From positions 1-10,875 of the forward strand of contig CAKONT010000025.1 in the NCBI GenBank assembly GCA_934097255.1: DNA of 10,875 nucleotides, given 5' to 3'. The translations under genes were made by a program, and so were the position numbers. The DNA comes from an uncultured Bacilli bacterium (GTDB taxonomy: Bacteria; Bacillota_I; Bacilli_A; RF39; UBA660). Positions within the stretch are counted from its first letter, which is position 1; each line of letters starts with the position of its first letter. The notes under the pieces were generated by a model. The model worked only from the letters and a program-made list of their open reading frames with translations. It was not told the DNA's origin and ran no database searches. Of the stretch, positions 10,308 through 10,875 are shown piece by piece.

Positions 10308-10661
10308 ATGAATCAAAACGAAATTGTTTCAAGTAATAATAAATATAATGAGAATAAAATCAGTTCGTATTTTTATAATAAAATAGTACATGAAAAAAGT
10401 AAAGAAAAAATTGATAACTTGCATAAGTATAAACCGAGTAAAAAAGTGTCAGTGCTACTCGGTGATTATTATGAGCAAATGGCAATTATTTCAAATTCCG
10501 TCTTAGAAAGTATTGGATGCAAAACAACTATTGTTCACAGTTGTGAAGCATTAATTCAAGAGTTTATGGAAAATCCAAATAAATATAATGTAATTATTAC
10601 AAATAATACTTACTCAAATAATGGTAGTGGGGAAGAAGTTTTAAAAGTAGTAAAAAAATAA
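10308..10661 (+). CDS. Receiver-like (pseudo-receiver) host protein, zero-frame part
   Basis: From ATG 10308 (GGGGA at 10298-10302 upstream) this frame gives 117 residues; an upstream in-frame TTG (10284) has no ribosome binding site. After a charged N-terminal stretch of about 45 residues comes a response-regulator receiver pattern: KVSVLLGDYYEQ (46-57, strand 1 with an acidic residue), a helix with LESIGCKTTIVHSCEALIQEF, then NVIITNNTYSNNGSGEEVLKVVKK (94-117) where a normal receiver has a phospho-accepting Asp (IITD). Asn replaces it, so phosphorylation is not expected. The frame stops at TAA 10659-10661, before the last third of the domain; the missing part is found in the -1 frame. It is outside the prophage. 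Role unknown, likely signalling by protein contact. Confidence 0.6.
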   Translation: MNQNEIVSSNNKYNENKISSYFYNKIVHEKSKEKIDNLHKYKPSKKVSVLLGDYYEQMAIISNSVLESIGCKTTIVHSCEALIQEFMENPNKYNVIITNNTYSNNGSGEEVLKVVKK

Positions 10662-10768
10662 GAAAAGATATAAAGGTAATTGTATTAACTGGTGAAAAAA
10701 TAAAAATTAATGATTCAAAATCAGTAAACTTTAAACTTAGCACAGACTTAAAAGATAAAATAAATTAA
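10652..10768 (+). pseudogene. -1 frame continuation of the receiver-like gene at an A7 run
   Basis: The seven A at 10652-10658 are phased GTA AAA AAA TAA, which is an A-AAA-AAA slippery heptamer. A shift of -1 there continues directly as IRKDIKVIVLTGEK (from ATA at 10658) to TAA at 10766-10768, adding 36 residues and supplying the missing receiver strand 4 (VIVLTGE) and terminal helix (LKDKIN). The full product would be 153 residues. It may be programmed frameshifting, transcript slippage, a real inactivating mutation, or a sequencing or assembly error in the homopolymer. Confidence 0.6.
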
Positions 10769-10776
10769 ATACTTAT

Positions 10777-10804
10777 AAACAAGTCAAAAATGGCTTGTTT
10801 TTTT
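10777..10804 (+). terminator. Intrinsic terminator after the receiver-like gene
   Basis: AAACAAGTC (10777-10785) pairs with GGCTTGTTT (10792-10800) with one G-T wobble and a six-base loop, followed by T to 10804. It is placed 9 bases after the stop of the frameshifted product rather than close to the zero-frame stop, supporting the longer product as the ancestral gene end. Confidence 0.8.
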
Positions 10805-10828
10805 GTAAAGTGAGAGAAAAAAATAAAA

Positions 10829-10862
10829 AAATCTACCGAAAACGGAAAAAATGTGGTATTAT
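10829..10862 (+). promoter_or_regulatory. Promoter of the next host gene (gene outside the window)
   Basis: TATTAT at 10857-10862 in an AT-repeat, preceded by GAAAACGGAAAAAAT (10838-10852), the block shared with 111-125. There is no consensus -35. It follows a terminator, and no coding start lies before the window ends, so a new transcription unit probably begins here. Confidence 0.35.
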
Positions 10863-10875
10863 ATATATAACAAGA

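Overview
The window is an almost complete filamentous (inovirus-type) prophage of about 10.0 kb, with a few host bases on each side. The DNA is very A+T rich. Nearly every gene starts with ATG behind a Shine-Dalgarno sequence of the AAGGAG type, TGA is used as a stop, and Trp is TGG. This suggests a low-GC Gram-positive host (Bacilli or Mollicutes-like relatives, possibly an uncultured gut lineage) using the standard code, so not Spiroplasma or Mycoplasma. No outer-membrane secretin (pIV) gene is present, as expected for a phage leaving a single-membrane cell. The host assignment is inference.

Layout. Positions 1-161 hold the start of a leftward host gene and its promoter. From about 162 a rightward phage operon runs to 7849: a small OB-like protein (255-536), the probable major coat protein (675-884), a cluster of very small proteins (925-1711), a large secreted and membrane-anchored protein resembling a receptor-binding pIII (1728-3299), small membrane proteins, a second secreted and anchored protein (4405-5262), two more small membrane proteins, the Zot/pI assembly ATPase (5717-6505) and a rolling-circle Rep of the Rep_trans type (6563-7849). 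A strong terminator ends the operon. One small membrane-protein gene (3526-3804) lies on the opposite strand inside it. Positions 7850-8926 are a control region: a leftward ssb gene flanked by two inverted copies of a control module of about 150 bp, then a striking three-armed inverted repeat. A DDE transposase (8927-10003) closes the element and is the only recombinase seen. From about 10199 the DNA is host again: a promoter, a receiver-like gene with a frameshift at a run of seven A, a terminator and another promoter.

How it works together (inference). Rep would nick a hairpin with C6 and G6 arms inside its own 5' coding region. That hairpin resembles the origins used by pT181-like plasmids and Tn916/ICEBs1 relaxases. 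The SSB and/or the 93-residue protein would coat the single strand, coat and membrane proteins would assemble at the cell membrane under Zot, and the transposase would insert the element. The element ends carry both a direct and an inverted repeat, compatible with either transposition with a target duplication or recombination at a short shared core.

Most notable: the Rep origin embedded in rep, the inverted control modules around ssb with a possible antisense RNA, the three-way-junction repeat before the transposase, and the host frameshift at A7.
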